Source of the DNA: Bipolaris cookei
Taxonomy: Eukaryota > Ascomycota > Dothideomycetes > Pleosporales > Pleosporaceae
Direction: 5' to 3'
Length of the DNA: 64,000 nucleotides
Assembly: GCA_002286855.1 (NCBI GenBank)
Contig: NRSV01000063.1
Span: 1 to 64,000, forward strand
This document shows positions 20,673-31,209 of this stretch, one piece after another. The stretch's first letter is position 1; each line of letters starts with the position of its first letter. A program made the translations under genes and the position numbers. The notes beneath the pieces are model-generated. The model did not search any database and had not been told where the DNA came from. It worked only from the letters and a program-made list of their open reading frames with translations.

Positions 20673-22090
20673 TTATACCCTAAGCAGCTTAGCAGCGTAG
20701 TCGGCAATCAGAGTCTCAGTGGGGAAGCTCATCTCCTCGAGCTTCTGAGCGTAAGGAGTGGGGACCTCAGCACCAGTGACTCTGGCGGGGGGAGCCTCAA
20801 GGTAGTCAAAAGCGTACTCGCAAGTAAGCGCCATGATTTCGCTTGCAACACCGAAGCTAGGGAAACCAGACTCGACGCAGAGCATGTGGCCGGTCTTCTT
20901 GACGGACTTGACAATGGCTTCTACATCGAGGGGCTTGATGGACCGTAGGTTGATGACCTCAGCCTCAACCCCGTACTTGGACTTGAGTTGTTCGGCGGCG
21001 ACGAGAGACTGGCCGACGCAGCGGGAGAGGGTGACGATGGTGAGGTCCTTGCCGGGGCGCTCGATCTTGGCCTTTCCAAACTGAGGGTACGGTTAGCATT
21101 CTGGTCAGTGGGTAAAAAGGTGGGGTATCTAACAGGAATGACAAAATCGTCCCTCTGGACTTCCTCACTGACGGGGAAAGAGAGACCGTACAGAAGCCTG
21201 GCTTACGTTAGCAATGTGCATACCGACTGTGCCATCAATGTAACCTACTCGTTCTCCAAGACAACGACCGGGTTGGGGTCACGGATAGCAGCCTTGAGCA
21301 AACCCTTGGCATCCTCTGCGCTGTATGGCGAGACAACCTTCAATCCGGGAATGCTTCCGTACCACGCAGTGTAATCTTGCGAGTGCTGGGCGGCAACACC
21401 AGCAGCGAAACCGTTGGGGCCACGGAAGGTGATGTTGCAGGGCTGGATACCACCAGACATGTAGTGGGTCTTTGCGGCGGAGTTGATAATCTGGTCAATG
21501 GCTTGCATGGCGAAGTTGAAGGTCATGAACTCGCACTGGTGTCTCTGTCAGCATTGCTTTTGCAGATCAGGAGAGCTTGAAAATACTTACAACGGGATGG
21601 AGGCCAGCGAGCGCAGCACCAACGGTCAGACCAGCAAAACCAGACTCGGTGATGGGAGAGTCGATTACCCTCTTCTCACCGAAGCGGTCGAGGAGGCCCT
21701 TGGTGACCTTGTAACTAGGAAATCCGTCAGCACCCGGTTTAGCTTGGGCCCAATTCGAATCAATGGGAAACATGCTGCTTCTAATCGCAGCTGTATCTCC
21801 CTCATCGCAGAATTGAATTGTCCGAAATGGGCATGGTGGGTGACATACGCTCCATTATATTGCGCAACTTCCTCTCCGAGGACAAAGACCTTGTCATTTC
21901 GCTCCATCTCCTCGGCCATGGCCTCGTTAAGCGCCTCTCGCACAGTCATTTCCTTTTGTCCTGATGCATATCCTCTCCTTGCAATTGACGGTGTCAGGAC
22001 GGCGGCGCGGAAAACAGGTCGGAAAGCGGGCGCCTGTCGTGTCGAGGCCATAAGGCGCGAGGCCGGTCCGAGGAGCCTTGAGGCAGCCAT
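20673..22090 (-). CDS. PDB1: Pyruvate dehydrogenase E1 component, beta subunit, mitochondrial, 374 aa, five exons
   Basis: With the alpha subunit it forms the thiamine-diphosphate E1 that decarboxylates pyruvate in the mitochondrial matrix. Exons are 22090-21849, 21714-21591, 21535-21249, 21197-21134 and 21080-20673. Donors are GTATGT, GTAAGT, GTAGGT and GTTAGA, and the frame is continuous. Residues 1-40 are a basic, Ser/Ala-rich targeting sequence ending near RRGYASG. Typical E1-beta blocks follow: MTVREALNEAMAEEMERNDKVFVLGEEVAQYNGAYK (from about 48), the ThDP-site Glu region DSPITESGFAGLTVGAALAGL, FMTFNFAMQAIDQIINSAAK, and QDYTAWYGSIPGLKVVSPYS. C-terminal: INLRSIKPLD and ESGFPSFGVASEI. Length and motif order are normal and the gene looks intact. 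Confidence 0.95.
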
Positions 22091-22717
22091 TGTGTGTGAT
22101 GTGCGAGTATTTTGGGGTGTAGTGAGGGAATGCCGGGGGCGAGAACTGGCCGCTGAGGCTTCTGGTGGTTGCTGGGGCTGCTGGACAATTTCTTCGGAGG
22201 TCGGGGATGCGAATCGTTGGGGCCCTGAACGCGCTAAGTCATCAAAGCTTCGGGTGGGTCCCCTACTCTCAAGTGCGAGAATACCCGAGACTCGACTTCT
22301 TCAGCTCCGGCAGCACTCAACGTCGGGGATTAACACTTATGCCGGGGAATAACGCTTCTGCCAGACGGATATGCTAACTCGAATGCCGCACCACATTTCC
22401 ATTTCAGCCATGTTAATAATCAACACAGCCTTTCAACATTCACTCATCCATCTCCCACTTTCAGTGTCAACTCCCAATAGGCGTATTACATATCTCATTC
22501 TCCTCCATCTTCACAACGTTTCGCGTTACCGTCACCTACCCTAGACCTTGCTTTGCTATCAGCTATTATACTATATATCCGCGTCTCCAAGGCGCGTTGG
22601 TGTAAATGCTAGGAGATTGCTCTCCCACATGGAAAGATGAAACAAAAATGCCCGCGACCAACCAGGCCCAAGATGCGAAACGAACTCTAATGCAAGGTGA
22701 AGCAAGAAAGAAAAAAC
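22091..22717. other. PDB1 promoter and ERG6 3' flank
   Basis: 627 bp separate the start codon of PDB1 (22090) from the stop of ERG6 (22718); both genes run on the minus strand. No additional gene is visible. Confidence 0.6.
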
Positions 22718-23961
22718 TTAAGCATCCGCTGGTTTCCTTCCGACCATGAGGTACATGGGCGTAAAGAGCTTCTCGCGGCCACCGGCAACAAGGCAGTCAG
22801 CGGCCAGGGCAAGACTGTCAGCGGTCTTCTGAGTGCCCCTGGGGGCGAGACCGATTGTCTCAAGGCAACCGACGAACCTGTGGACGAGTCCACGTCCAAT
22901 CTTGGTCATACGAAGAATGGTGGGGATGTCTCCAAGGGTGCTGATGTACTTGAGCTGGCCAGACAGAGGCCAGTACCATGGGTAAGGGTCGTCCCTCTCA
23001 GCTAAATCCTCGTGGTGCTCCATCACGAAACCAGCTGCCTTCATGGCAGCGAGCGCAACCTCAACCTTTTCCATGTTGGAAATACCATCACCAATCTCAA
23101 TACCAAGACGGATCTCGCGGTGGTGAGGGTTGTCATTGTCGTACTTGTCGGTCATGAGCCATTCGTAGACACCAAAGACACCACCGGGCTTGAGGACGCG
23201 GAAGATCTCGCTGTAGATGCCCTCGAGCGACGGTGCGTGTACAGTAGCCTCGATGGCGTAGACGGCATCGAAGGAGTTGTCAGGGAACGACATTTGCTGG
23301 GTGCAAGTTAGTCAGGAATAGTATGAGATATTCGGCAATGCTTACCATGAAGTCACCCTTGACGAAGTTGAGCTTGTGTGAGAGACCCTCCTTCTCAGCA
23401 TAGGCAGTCGCACGCTCGATCTGGTAATCGTTGTTGTTCAAGCCGGTGACGTTGACGCCAGCGAACTTTACAATCTCTCGCGCAGGTCCACCAACACCAC
23501 ATCCAACATCGAGCACGCGCATGTTGTCCTGGAGGTTCATCTTGTGGGCGAGGTAGTGCTCGTGACGGGCAATTGCCTGGTAAAAGGACTCGCCGTAGGC
23601 ATAGCGGCAGAAGTGGAAAGACTGGCCCCAACCATACTCGTACAGATCGGTAGCAAGGTTGTAGTAATGCCTGGTGAGTGTGGCGTACTCGTCTCGTCGT
23701 TCCTGTTAGTTGTTAGTTAGTTTACATGCTAGTGTTCACGAGCCACCTGTCGCATACCTTGCGAGTCTCCTCGGTCTCGTCCTTTGCCGCCTTGTTGTCC
23801 CAGTGCTTAAAGTACTCGTCAACGGCAGCCTGCTGAGCAGCCTTGTCCTTGCCGAGCATGGCCGTCATACCACCGCGAGACTTTGCAGTCTGGCCGTGCA
23901 TGGCCTTGTTAAACTCGGCATCGCGAGTATGGTCCTCCTTTTCAAGCGCAACGGGAGACAT
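22718..23961 (-). CDS. ERG6: Sterol 24-C-methyltransferase, 379 aa, three exons
   Basis: Transfers methyl from S-adenosylmethionine to C-24 of the sterol side chain in ergosterol synthesis, at the ER or lipid droplets. Exons are 23961-23758, 23702-23346 and 23296-22718; introns use GTATGC and GTAAGC donors and CTAAC branches. The aromatic sterol-site block YEYGWGQSFHF lies at about 89-99, SAM motif I LDVGCGVGGPAREI at about 132-145, then GLNNNDYQIERA, IEATVHAPSLEGIYSEIFRVLKPGG with YEW close by, and the C-terminal sterol-methyltransferase domain with MTKIGRGLVHRF. Length equals yeast Erg6 within a few residues. It is divergent from SLT11, 463 bp apart. Confidence 0.95.
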
Positions 23962-24424
23962 TGTAGATATTAGAAGGGATATAAAGAGTGATGTAAAGGT
24001 CGAACGGATGGAACGGATGTCAGAGAAGCAATTCCAAAGGCGAGGACCCTGGAAACTTTATAAGAAAGCAATGCAGGAGGGAAAGAGCGGTATGGGTAGG
24101 CAGAGTGGACAAATTCAAAGGGGGGAATCTGCGGTCGGCCAATCACATCGCACTCTGTACGCGGTCTGGTCAACGGCACTAGCGGCTGCCCCCTCGTGCG
24201 CGTGAAAGCCAAGCCCGCGCTGCTGTGCCTGGACATTTGTTCCTAGCGCCACTCCACCAACCAACCTTGCTAATCAATCTTCGCCGCCCGTCGTCGCAAT
24301 CAATCATCACCGCACCCCACCCTCACGTACTCGACGCCTGCCGATACGCTCATTGCCATCGTCAGAGTATATTGCGGCAGGACATCCTCGGTAATCACGA
24401 CTGTTTGCGCGCTCCTTGCCCGCC
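23962..24424. promoter_or_regulatory. Divergent promoter ERG6 / SLT11
   Basis: 463 bp lie between two start codons on opposite strands. The SLT11 side is C/T-rich. No specific factor site is claimed. Confidence 0.5.
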
Positions 24425-25570
24425 ATGCCGCCCCAGATCAAGAGCGACTTGAACCGCAGCGGCTGGGAGACGACTGACTTCCCGTCCGTCTGCGAAAAGT
24501 GTCTGCCCGACAACCCCTATGTGCAGATGCTCAAGGAGGACTATGGTGCCGAGTGCAAGATTTGCACGCGACCCTTTACCATCTTCCGCTGGAAGGCCGA
24601 CCGCACCGCTCGACAGAAGCGCACCAACATCTGCCTAACATGCGCGCGTCTCAAGAACTGCTGCCAACACTGCATGCTGGATCTCTCGTTTGGTCTTCCC
24701 ATCGTCGTTCGTGATGCGGCGCTGAAGATGGTTGCACCTGGCCCGCAGAGCGACATCAACCGACAATACTACGCGCAGGAACACGAGAAGGAAATTGAGG
24801 AGGGACGGGGAGCCATGGAAGCCTACGAAAAGACCGACGAGAAGGCGCGTGATCTCTTGAAACGCCTCGCACAGAGCGAGCCATACTACAAGAAGCAACG
24901 ACGGTTAGAGGCCGAAGCGGGCGAGAGCAGTGGGCAAAAGGCGTTGCCAGCGCCCGGTGGTAGTGGAGGTACGGGTGCAGGTGCGAGCCGCGAGAGCAAC
25001 CACATCCCAGGACCTATCAGGACCCGAGATTCTCGCGGTCCTTCTGCGCGAGGAGGTATGCGGCCAGGACGGGGAGGCCGCATGGGAGGACCAGCCGCAG
25101 AGCCGAGCCCGCAAGACTGGCTGCCACCCTCTGATCCCAATGTTGCGTCGCTCTTTGTCACTGGCGTCGAGGACGATCTACCAGAACATGAGATCCGCAA
25201 GCACTTTACACAATACGGCCAGCTCCGGTCGCTGGTCTGCTCGCACCGCGCGCATTGTGCATACGTCAATTTTGCCAAGAGAGAAGATGCAGAGACTGCT
25301 GCAGCAATTCTAAAAGGCAAGGTGGTTATCAAGGGCTGCCCGATGCGAGTCACTTGGGGCAAGCCGAAGCAGCTGGACAGCCTGGACCAGAACGTCAGGA
25401 TGCAATATGCAAAGGAGGGACGTCAAGTGGCGGGATCATCGCGACGGGCCGCTGCCGCTTCTCAAGCCGCCATTGAGGCTGGTCCACAGAGCAACCTTGA
25501 CAGCATGGTGATTGCGCCGCCACCCGGTGCTGACGATGAAGTCCAATATGCCAGTTTGGCAGGCAACTAA
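24425..25570 (+). CDS. SLT11: Pre-mRNA-splicing factor Slt11/Ecm2 (RBM22 family), 381 aa
   Basis: A spliceosome component that contacts U2/U6 snRNA and the catalytic core. Start is ATG 24425 (cgccATGccg), single exon. The N-terminus has the family's cysteine set: CEKC (about 23-26), CKIC (about 44-47), CLTC and CCQHC (about 70-83), together forming zinc fingers. A charged helix follows (YYAQEHEKEIEEGRGAMEAY), then a Gly/Arg-rich linker (RGGMRPGRGGRMGG). The RRM spans about 234-305 with RNP-like LFVTGV and AYVNFAKRED. The C-terminus is Ala-rich. This order (zinc fingers, linker, one RRM) is diagnostic. It converges with MZM1, with 94 bp between stop codons. Confidence 0.93.
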   Translation: MPPQIKSDLNRSGWETTDFPSVCEKCLPDNPYVQMLKEDYGAECKICTRPFTIFRWKADRTARQKRTNICLTCARLKNCCQHCMLDLSFGLPIVVRDAALKMVAPGPQSDINRQYYAQEHEKEIEEGRGAMEAYEKTDEKARDLLKRLAQSEPYYKKQRRLEAEAGESSGQKALPAPGGSGGTGAGASRESNHIPGPIRTRDSRGPSARGGMRPGRGGRMGGPAAEPSPQDWLPPSDPNVASLFVTGVEDDLPEHEIRKHFTQYGQLRSLVCSHRAHCAYVNFAKREDAETAAAILKGKVVIKGCPMRVTWGKPKQLDSLDQNVRMQYAKEGRQVAGSSRRAAAASQAAIEAGPQSNLDSMVIAPPPGADDEVQYASLAGN

Positions 25571-25664
25571 ATTAACTTAATATTTCCTTGCATTGGGACG
25601 GCGTTTTGCGATGCATGGATTGCATGCATGGGTATCACTATTCAATTTGTCATGGATAAAAAGC

Positions 25665-26099
25665 CTAGGACGAGCAGCACTTTGTTCCACCTAATGTAGT
25701 TTTTCCCTTTCCCTTTTTGATGTCCTCATTATCGCCTCGTTCGGTGTGCTCGTGTATCCGTAGTTCTATAGATTGTTAGTCGAGAGGCGCCAATACCAAT
25801 GATGTCGAATGTAGCATACTGTATTTGCCATCTGGATCCTCTGCTTGGCCCTGCACTACGTTCTCGCGCAGGAACTTGGACACCTCTTCTGCGTGTATCA
25901 ACGAATTTTGCAGCTCCTCACTTCCGATGCGCAGATTGCGATTCGACTCAAAGTTCTTGCGGACCTCTGCGCGGGCAGCCACGAGTGTGTGGGTGTCGCC
26001 TATCGCTGTGAGCATGCTTTCAAAAGACAGTGAAGTGTCAATACCTTGGAAGGCGATGCGAGCAGACCGCAGCAGGTTTCGGTAAGCTGCCAATGCCAT
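25665..26099 (-). CDS. MZM1: Complex III assembly factor Mzm1 (LYRM7), 126 aa, two exons
   Basis: A mitochondrial LYR-motif chaperone that stabilises the Rieske iron-sulfur protein before its insertion into complex III. Start is ATG 26099. Exon 1 (26099-25820) encodes MALAAYRNLLRSARIAF, with the LYR-type motif in its first ten residues, then helices with EVRKNFESNRNL and FLRENVVQGQ. A 54-nt intron (GTATGC at 25819, CTAAC branch, CTATAG at 25766) leads to exon 2 (25765-25665), which adds LRIHEHTERGDNEDIKK and a C-terminal CCSS. Without splicing the frame ends early in unrelated residues, so the intron matters for annotation. It is divergent from LNP1 with only 230 bp between starts. Confidence 0.9.
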
Positions 26100-26329
26100 G
26101 GTGTGTCGACGTGAGAGTGAATGGATAGCAAATAACGAGGGCGCGGAGGTCCGCAAAGAAAGTTATTTGCACGTGATGCTGTCTTTCGGGCGGATCCCTG
26201 CCGTCGATCCAACAGTTGCATCGGCGCTGATGTCAGGCCTCACAGAGGTCCACACACGAGCACGCACAGCTGGCCTCTACGGTACAAATCGAGCTCCCAC
26301 GCCGGGCTTCGATCTGCTACTGAGCCACC

Positions 26330-27634
26330 ATGGTGTCTTTCTGGCCTTGGAAGGTAACTATCCTCTCCTATTACCCCGCCTGGTTACGCTAACGGCAACA
26401 GGGCAGCGAAGACGCCGCGTCCTTTGAGAGAACACTCAACGCCCTCACTGGCAAGATCAACAGAGCCGCCGCGCGAAATGACAAACAGAAACAGCTCGCG
26501 CGCCGCGCGCGTGTCATGTGGACGCTGTATGCTGGCTTTGCATATATTCTGATCGCCGTCGTCCTCACTTTTGTCACTGGCTGGCAGAATTGGGGTCCTA
26601 TTGAGGGGTCTGTTGTCGCGGGCGGCCCACTACTGTATGTCCCGCCTTTGAGCTGTTAACGCGTCATATCTGGCTAACCGCCATGCCACAGCATCTACGG
26701 TCTACGCTACGCGCTCATGAGCTACTTTGACTACCGCATTCGCAACACGGAGCATTACCTCGAAAAGTTGGATAAGGAGCGTGACGCCACTATCGAGCGC
26801 CTAAAGGAGGCCACAAAGTACAACTCGACGCAGCAACTGCTGGAGAAATACGGCGGTGCTTCGCCAAAGCCAAAAGAGTTGGTTCAGGATGAAGATGACT
26901 CTCCTGCCCGCAGCAGGTCAAGGGGGCCCCAGAAGCCGCTACCGCCGCCAGGTCCACGCACTGGCATAGCTCCTCCGCCTACTGCAAACATCCACCGACC
27001 TCAGCCTCCCCAGCTTCCGACAACTCCGCAACAGGTGCCTTCGATTGTGACGCCTCCACCTCCGCCGTCACTGCCTCCCCTTAATGCTCCCGGTGCTGAA
27101 TTTGCCCCCAATGCCTTTGAAACTCATCTGGACAACAAGCAGCAGCAGCCTGTCACCCAACCCCCTACAGTCCCCGAAACCCACTGGTACGACCGTATTC
27201 TCGATGCTCTACTCGGAGAAGACGAGACTCAGGCTAAGAACCGCTTCGCCCTAATCTGCACAGAATGCCGCCTCGTCAATGGCCAAGCCCCTCCCGGCGC
27301 ACGTACACTAGAAGACGTCGGCCGCTGGCGATGTGGCGGCTGCAGCGCATGGAACGGTAGGGAAAAAGTCCGTGAAGACGACGTCACACGCCTCGTCAAG
27401 GGCTGGGAGGCTGAACGCCGTGCAAAGAGCGAAGCTCATCTCCGCACTCAGAGTCCAAATGGAGGTATCGATTCGGACAATAAAGAGACGGAAGATGATG
27501 GTATCATGACTGGGGCTGATGAAGGGCTAGGCGTTCATGTTCCCACAGAGAGTACGGAGGATGATGATGATGATGATGATGCACCGAGGGCTAGGGTTAC
27601 GAGAAGTAAGTCGAGAGGTAAGCTAAGGAAGTGA
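26330..27634 (+). CDS. LNP1: ER junction protein Lunapark, 399 aa, three exons
   Basis: Stabilises three-way junctions of the tubular endoplasmic reticulum. Exons are 26330-26353 (24 nt, MVSFWPWK), 26402-26634 and 26692-27634; the frame is continuous through GTAACT and GTATGT introns. Two hydrophobic helices (TLYAGFAYILIAVVLTFVTGW and a short one around VAGGPLLIYGLRYALMSY) flank a small loop, preceded and followed by coiled-coil or charged segments (EHYLEKLDKERDATIERL). A Pro-rich linker leads to the zinc finger CTECRLVNGQ...WRCGGC (C-x2-C...C-x2-C) typical of Lunapark. The tail is acidic with an Asp repeat, then basic. All family parts are present. Confidence 0.92.
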
Positions 27635-27827
27635 GGTTTGAATCAAACGGGTATGATGGGATTTTTCTTTCTTGGTTGTTTTCTGTCAAAAATGGAGGGG
27701 GGAAGGGGGGGGATTGATTGCAAGACTAGCAAACAAGGCGGGTCTATAAGCTTTTTTAGAGGGCTACCTGGTGGTTAGTCTAGTCTAGCGATCTCCCTTT
27801 CTCGTCCTTGTGTTTTGTAAAATTATG

Positions 27828-28084
27828 TAAGTTGAGAATATGCGAGTCCAGTCCAGGTTGGTAGAAGAAAGTGTTAGAGCCTGGGCGAGAGGATAGTGCC
27901 ACGCGGTGGCCAATGCTGCGCGTATGCACAGAATACACATTGTCGCGTACGCATAGTAGATAGATTGTATAGATTGTAAGAGTGGATATACTGAATAGTA
28001 GACGTTAGAACCACCCACCTTATCACTTCTACTTAGTTACCTATAGTAGTCATACTACTAGAGGGACCTTATTTCAACATAAGT
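27828..28084. mobile_element. Solo LTR, copy 1, with 5-bp target duplication TAAGT
   Basis: About 247 bp (27833-28079) flanked by TAAGT at 27828-27832 and 28080-28084. It begins TGAGAATATGCGAGTCCAG and ends ..ATTTCAACA. Copy 2 at 53610-54130 begins TGTTGAGAATATGCGAGT; copy 1 appears to have lost one TTG unit at its very start. The two copies share long identical blocks such as GAGTCCAGTCCAGGTTGGTA and TTAGTTACCTATAGTAGTCA, and differ mostly by transitions. No internal retrotransposon domain remains, so this is a solo LTR left by recombination. Small frames inside it are not genes. Confidence 0.8.
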
Positions 28085-28383
28085 CTTTTTTTTCTCTCTC
28101 GAAATAGTGTATTACTGATGACCTTTTCCATACCGCTACTGATATTTTCTCTTGAAATATCAGCTTCTCGTTCTCCTTTTGTCTTGTTTTGTTTTTTTTA
28201 AAAAAAAATTATTTCCCATGGACACAGAGGCACATTAGCGTGTATACATTTCCCTAGATACCACCATTTCGAATTAGATCCATCCCGTCTATAACAACCC
28301 CCCCCCCTCTCCTAAAAAACCACTCGAATCATCAGTGCCATGTCACATCAACCCCCCATACTCACCACTATAACTGTCACTAA

Positions 28384-29560
28384 TTACTCATCCCTCCACT
28401 CCTCCACCAAGAATCTAGACTGCACATTCCAATATTCCAACAACGCCCTCCGCATCTCGCTCATCTCTACCTCCCCTTCCTCCTTCCCATCTTCTCCTGT
28501 CGCTGCAGTAATAGTCAGGTATGCGGTGCTATTCCGCCTATCACCCACCCCTGGTCCCTTTGACTTACCTAGATGCGGAGCAGCGAGGGGATTGTGGGAT
28601 TGTGGGCGCTTGGGAACGGGGGTGGAGTCCGGGGCTAGGGTTGAGGAAGGACGGAGGATGGTGCTGGTGGGGCGGGGTGGAAAGAGGGATGTTGTGGTGG
28701 TGGATTTGGGGTGAGGGGTGGCGGGTGTTCGTTTTTGGAGTTTTGTTGGGATGGAAGGGGTAGTTGTTAAGGTGTGTTTTTGGTGGATGGTGGGCTTTGT
28801 GGAGAGGGAGAGGTGACGGGAGAGGTGACGGGTGCTGCTGAATTTGGTAGCTGGGGGGATGCGGGTGCGGTGTGTGGTGGGTGCTGTGGTGGTGTTTGTG
28901 GGTTGGGCACTGGGTGGTTCTTCGGTGGGACGGAAGGGAATTGTGCGGGATAAGTCTATGCTGGTGGCTTTTCGGGGAGAGGTAGAGGTGCTGGATGGAG
29001 GTGTTGTGGAGGGCTTGGAACATGTGGTGATGGGGAGCTTGTTGAGCCATGTACGTAACCATGCGGATTCTGCGGCTCCAGTGTCTTCTTTTGTTGACTG
29101 ACGTGTTTTGGAACGGTCTTTTGCTGTGTTATATAAGCCTGAGTTATATTGCTTCAGTGAAATAGCAGCACCTTGTGTATTCTTGGCAGCACTTCTATTA
29201 TTCTTACGAAGAGTGTTCCTCTTCTTTAGCGGTACGTTTGTTCGTGTAGTATCATAAGTGAAAACCTTTCGTCCTTTCTGAGCATGAGAGTTGGCATGTC
29301 CTCGCGAGGGTCGCGGGATAGGGCAGCTGGTGTCGCGTCTCGTGCTATCTTCAAATTGCCATTCGAGCTTGCATAGGGTGCATATTTTACGGACCTGGTG
29401 ATCCAGTCAGTAGTTACTAGTAAAGCCATTTAGTAGACGGCAGATGTGACTGTCATCTACACCAATACACAATAACATTTACATCTCACAAGATAATTTA
29501 CCATTAGACCTACAGTTAGATCAATTTCAGAGGCACAGATCTAGAACTTACACGCTCCAT
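28384..29560 (-). CDS. Unrecognised protein with N-terminal Cys/His cluster, 317 aa, three exons
   Basis: The minus strand has an uninterrupted frame through 28569-29394 with no ATG, TTG or GTG in its first 80 codons, so simple ORF searches miss it. It begins after an acceptor TGGATCACCAG (29395) and ends at a donor GTAAGT (28568). A 66-nt intron with CTGAC branch and CTGCAG acceptor leads to exon 3 (28502-28384), ending ..VQSRFLVEEWRDE. Exon 1 is proposed as nine bases (29560-29552, Met-Glu-Arg) before a GTAAGT donor. The N-terminus then reads MERVRKICTLCKLEWQF with C-x2-C followed by Cys and His about 20 residues later, possibly zinc-binding. The middle is a long Thr/Pro/Ser-rich stretch. 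Exon 1 is the least certain part; the family is unknown. Confidence 0.6.
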
Positions 29561-29893
29561 GTTGATTTTCGTACCGCGCCGCTTAACAATGTCGCTAATA
29601 GATGCTGAGAAACTGGTCTTCAAACGAGAAAAACAGGAGCTTGGGCAATAATGATCATGTATAGAAAGGCTTGCTGACTGTCATTTCCTGTACTATACAA
29701 GCATTTCTGTACCCTGTGCGGGGAAAGTTACAACGGCTGGGACAGGGTCGATGGAGGGTCTGCATTGGTATCATCAACGAGACATCATTATGTGCTATGA
29801 GAAGTATCAACCCAGGTACTGCACCAGAACCAACTCCTTTTCCTTGTTTCCATGGTTTCCTATGCAATGGATGATCTGGGCATTGCAAACGCT

Positions 29894-31209
29894 TTAGTTG
29901 AGACTGGCAGCTTCGTTTTCGACGCGACAAAGGAGCGCCTTGTAGAGCCTTGATTGTTTTTCCAAGAATGCACCGGCCTCATTTTGACGTCGAAAGAGAT
30001 GCTCCTCGCATCTGAGCTGGTGGTTGATAAGCTCTTTCCGCTCTTGCTGGATGAACTTTAGGTCCTCTATGATCTTCCTGGCTTCGTTCCATTCATCGGT
30101 ATACTCTGTCCCCCAAAAGAGCTCCACTACCTTCTTTAACCACAAAGCCCATGAATACTGTTCTTCGTACTTTTGGAGAGCTGTTTCGCTAGCGCGCTCG
30201 TCCTTTTCGTACTACCTGTTAGCCGCATCGATCTCGCGCTCGTATCTTTTCTCGACCTTACAGATGATGTTCTGACCCTGTTTCAAAAATCCGACCATAC
30301 AAACACGCATCGTTTCGCGTTCTGGGTTAGGCCTTAGAATATTTGGTCGAATCGGTGTTGAGGGTTCCTGCTTTCTGTTAGGATGTGCTGACTACTCTGA
30401 ACGAAATGCCTTACCGGTGGTGTCTCTTCGTGTGCTCTATCAGGCAGAGCATATTCATTCTTTTTTGAATCGACCCTTGAAGTAACAGCCTGTCGTAAGT
30501 CTTTCTCGACACGTTGGTGCATGTCCCGACCAAATGAGTGACATTAGACGGCTGATGCGGCGCGTACATGAGCGGAACGACTAGATAGCATGGCTTGAGC
30601 AAAAGCAGTATCAATACGGCTTAACCAGGCTGCAGGAGAGAGCAAGGCTAGACGAGAGAACTGAAAATTTTCAGCAAGGTTAATGAAGCCAAAAGTGTTC
30701 TGTTCAACAGTGATTGCATCGTCCAGAAAGATTCCAGCCACCTCAGCCACCTCAGCCACCTGCTGAAGCTTTACAACTCTCCCCTCGAGTGCCCTTGTTT
30801 CCCTTTCAAACGCAGCTTTAGGAGTTTGAGTTCTGCGCAAATTCTCCTCGCGAAGTTTCGCTTTTGCAATCTTGGTTGCATTGAAAAACTCTTCAACGAG
30901 CAAAACTTCCTTCTTCTGCTCGACAAGCAAGGCGTTGTGCATGAGTCGAACGCTATGGTTTGTCGGCAAGGTTTTGAGCAATTTGTGCGTTTCTTTGTAA
31001 GTGCACTCTTGCTGCTTGATGCGCTCATGGGCTTCATCCAATGCATTCTTCTCAGCTTCAAAAGCACTATCTTCCTGTTCTTTCATCTTTTGCCACTCAA
31101 GGCCGGTAAACTTGAGGGCTCCTCTGCAGTTTCATATCTCCTGTATGATGAGTGTTTTCAGTTCGTCATTGTTCTCTTCAACAGTCGCTTCGGTCGTGGG
31201 AGATTCCAT
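29894..31209 (-). pseudogene. Coiled-coil protein gene broken by three in-frame stops
   Basis: One frame runs from ATG 31209 to TAA 29896-29894, with an intron at 30414-30371 (GTAAGG, CCTAAC branch, GAAAG). Joined, it is 424 codons, with internal TGA (31134-31132), TAA (30546-30544) and TAG (30214-30212). The protein between stops is clearly coding in style: Lys/Glu-rich coiled coils (EKNALDEAHERIKQQE; EWNEARKIIEDLKFIQQERK) around a more hydrophobic centre. All three stops are one C-to-T change from Arg or Gln codons. I do not recognise the family. It could also be several small genes or need readthrough, but the single frame across all four pieces argues for one decayed gene. Confidence 0.6.

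Noticed and set aside
27785..28018. Minus-strand frame with SSTNLDWTRIFST
   Set aside because: The same peptide recurs in the LTR copy at 53.6 kb; it is translated LTR and not a gene.
28340..28714. Plus-strand 124-aa frame with an apparent GTATGC..CCTAG intron
   Set aside because: The same bases form a cleaner minus-strand gene with a CTGAC branch, CTGCAG acceptor and a long open exon; the plus-strand intron is its mirror image.
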